A stretch of 64,000 bases of DNA from Luidia sarsii (taxonomy: Eukaryota > Echinodermata > Asteroidea > Paxillosida > Luidiidae), in contig OX465110.1 of the NCBI GenBank assembly GCA_949987565.1, positions 18,881,139-18,945,138 of the forward strand. The letters are read 5' to 3'. Under the pieces are notes generated by a model. It was not told the DNA's origin. It made no database searches and saw only the letters and a list, made by a program, of their open reading frames with translations. Positions within the stretch are counted from its first letter, which is position 1. Each line of letters begins with the position of its first letter. Made by a program: the position numbers and the translations under genes. This document shows positions 63,764-64,000 of this stretch, one piece after another.

Positions 63764-64000
63764 ATTGCTCTCCTGGCTCTCGGCAGTGTTTTTCTTAAAA
63801 TTCTAAGTTGAAATTAATTTCTCGTGGCTTTCATTAAAGCTCAATTCAATTTCGTCTCCCTCTTCTCCAAGATCTATCCTCGTCAAGTTTGGACTCGCCG
63901 TTAAAATAAAATAAAAAAATCTTCCATTAATTAACAACTCAATTACGGCTCTCAAAAGGGACCGTTGTAATTCGGAACAGCGCCCTCTGTTGATATTCAT

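Larger units (their letters stand above)
61101..64000. other. 3' flank of TOX
   Basis: No further gene. A CTCF-like GCGCCCTCTAGTGG is at 61120-61133 and similar CGCCCTCT sites at 62694-62701 and 63981-63988. A short GAGCCT repeat is at 62338-62360, and the second 179-bp foldback at 63587. Part may be extended 3' UTR. Confidence 0.5.

Overview
The window is eukaryotic nuclear DNA. It holds one clear spliced gene on the + strand inside a large amount of repeat-rich, AT-rich non-coding sequence. The gene is a TOX-family HMG-box transcription factor (TOX/TOX2/TOX3/TOX4 relatives). Eight coding exons can be joined from 19803 to 60154 in one open frame of about 676 codons. All junctions are GT-AG and six of the seven introns are phase 0. 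Diagnostic parts are the N-terminal [17 protein letters not shown] segment, [28 protein letters not shown], a Lys/Arg nuclear localisation signal, an HMG box split over two exons, and a C-terminal Cys-rich tail ([22 protein letters not shown]) like that of vertebrate TOX4. Exon 1 is less certain because its His-rich peptide does not resemble known TOX N-termini.

The organism is probably a marine invertebrate, most likely a deuterostome such as an echinoderm. The reasons are a single TOX gene equally close to several vertebrate paralogues, a very large first intron (28.6 kb), abundant ACATGTAC palindromes, and many MITE, SINE and Penelope-type insertions. The species cannot be settled from the sequence.

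Layout: 1-18.7 kb is upstream non-coding DNA with CT/GA tracts, a 0.98 kb purine minisatellite and several MITE-like elements. 18.7-19.8 kb is a CpG-containing 5' flank or 5' UTR. Exon 1 is at 19.80-19.96 kb. Intron 1 (19.97-48.58 kb) carries many CT-rich arrays, transposon remnants and some repeat-free islands that could be enhancers. Exons 2-8 lie between 48.58 and 60.15 kb, separated by introns that each carry a tandem array or transposon cluster, often close to the 5' splice site. 60.16-64 kb is 3' UTR and downstream flank with AU-rich and CTCF-like motifs.

The most interesting non-coding signal is a dispersed family of short foldback elements. Their unit is a hairpin followed by CGAAACGTC. 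Several copies have 12-17 bp target-site duplications. One longer copy (54453-54934) joins this unit to the C-terminal part of what looks like a Penelope-type GIY-YIG endonuclease, so the family appears to be Penelope-like-element ends, possibly with decayed hammerhead-ribozyme modules. A second notable signal is an array in intron 6 containing ten AATAAA hexamers at 21-bp spacing followed by GU-rich DNA just before exon 7, which looks like an intronic polyadenylation site.
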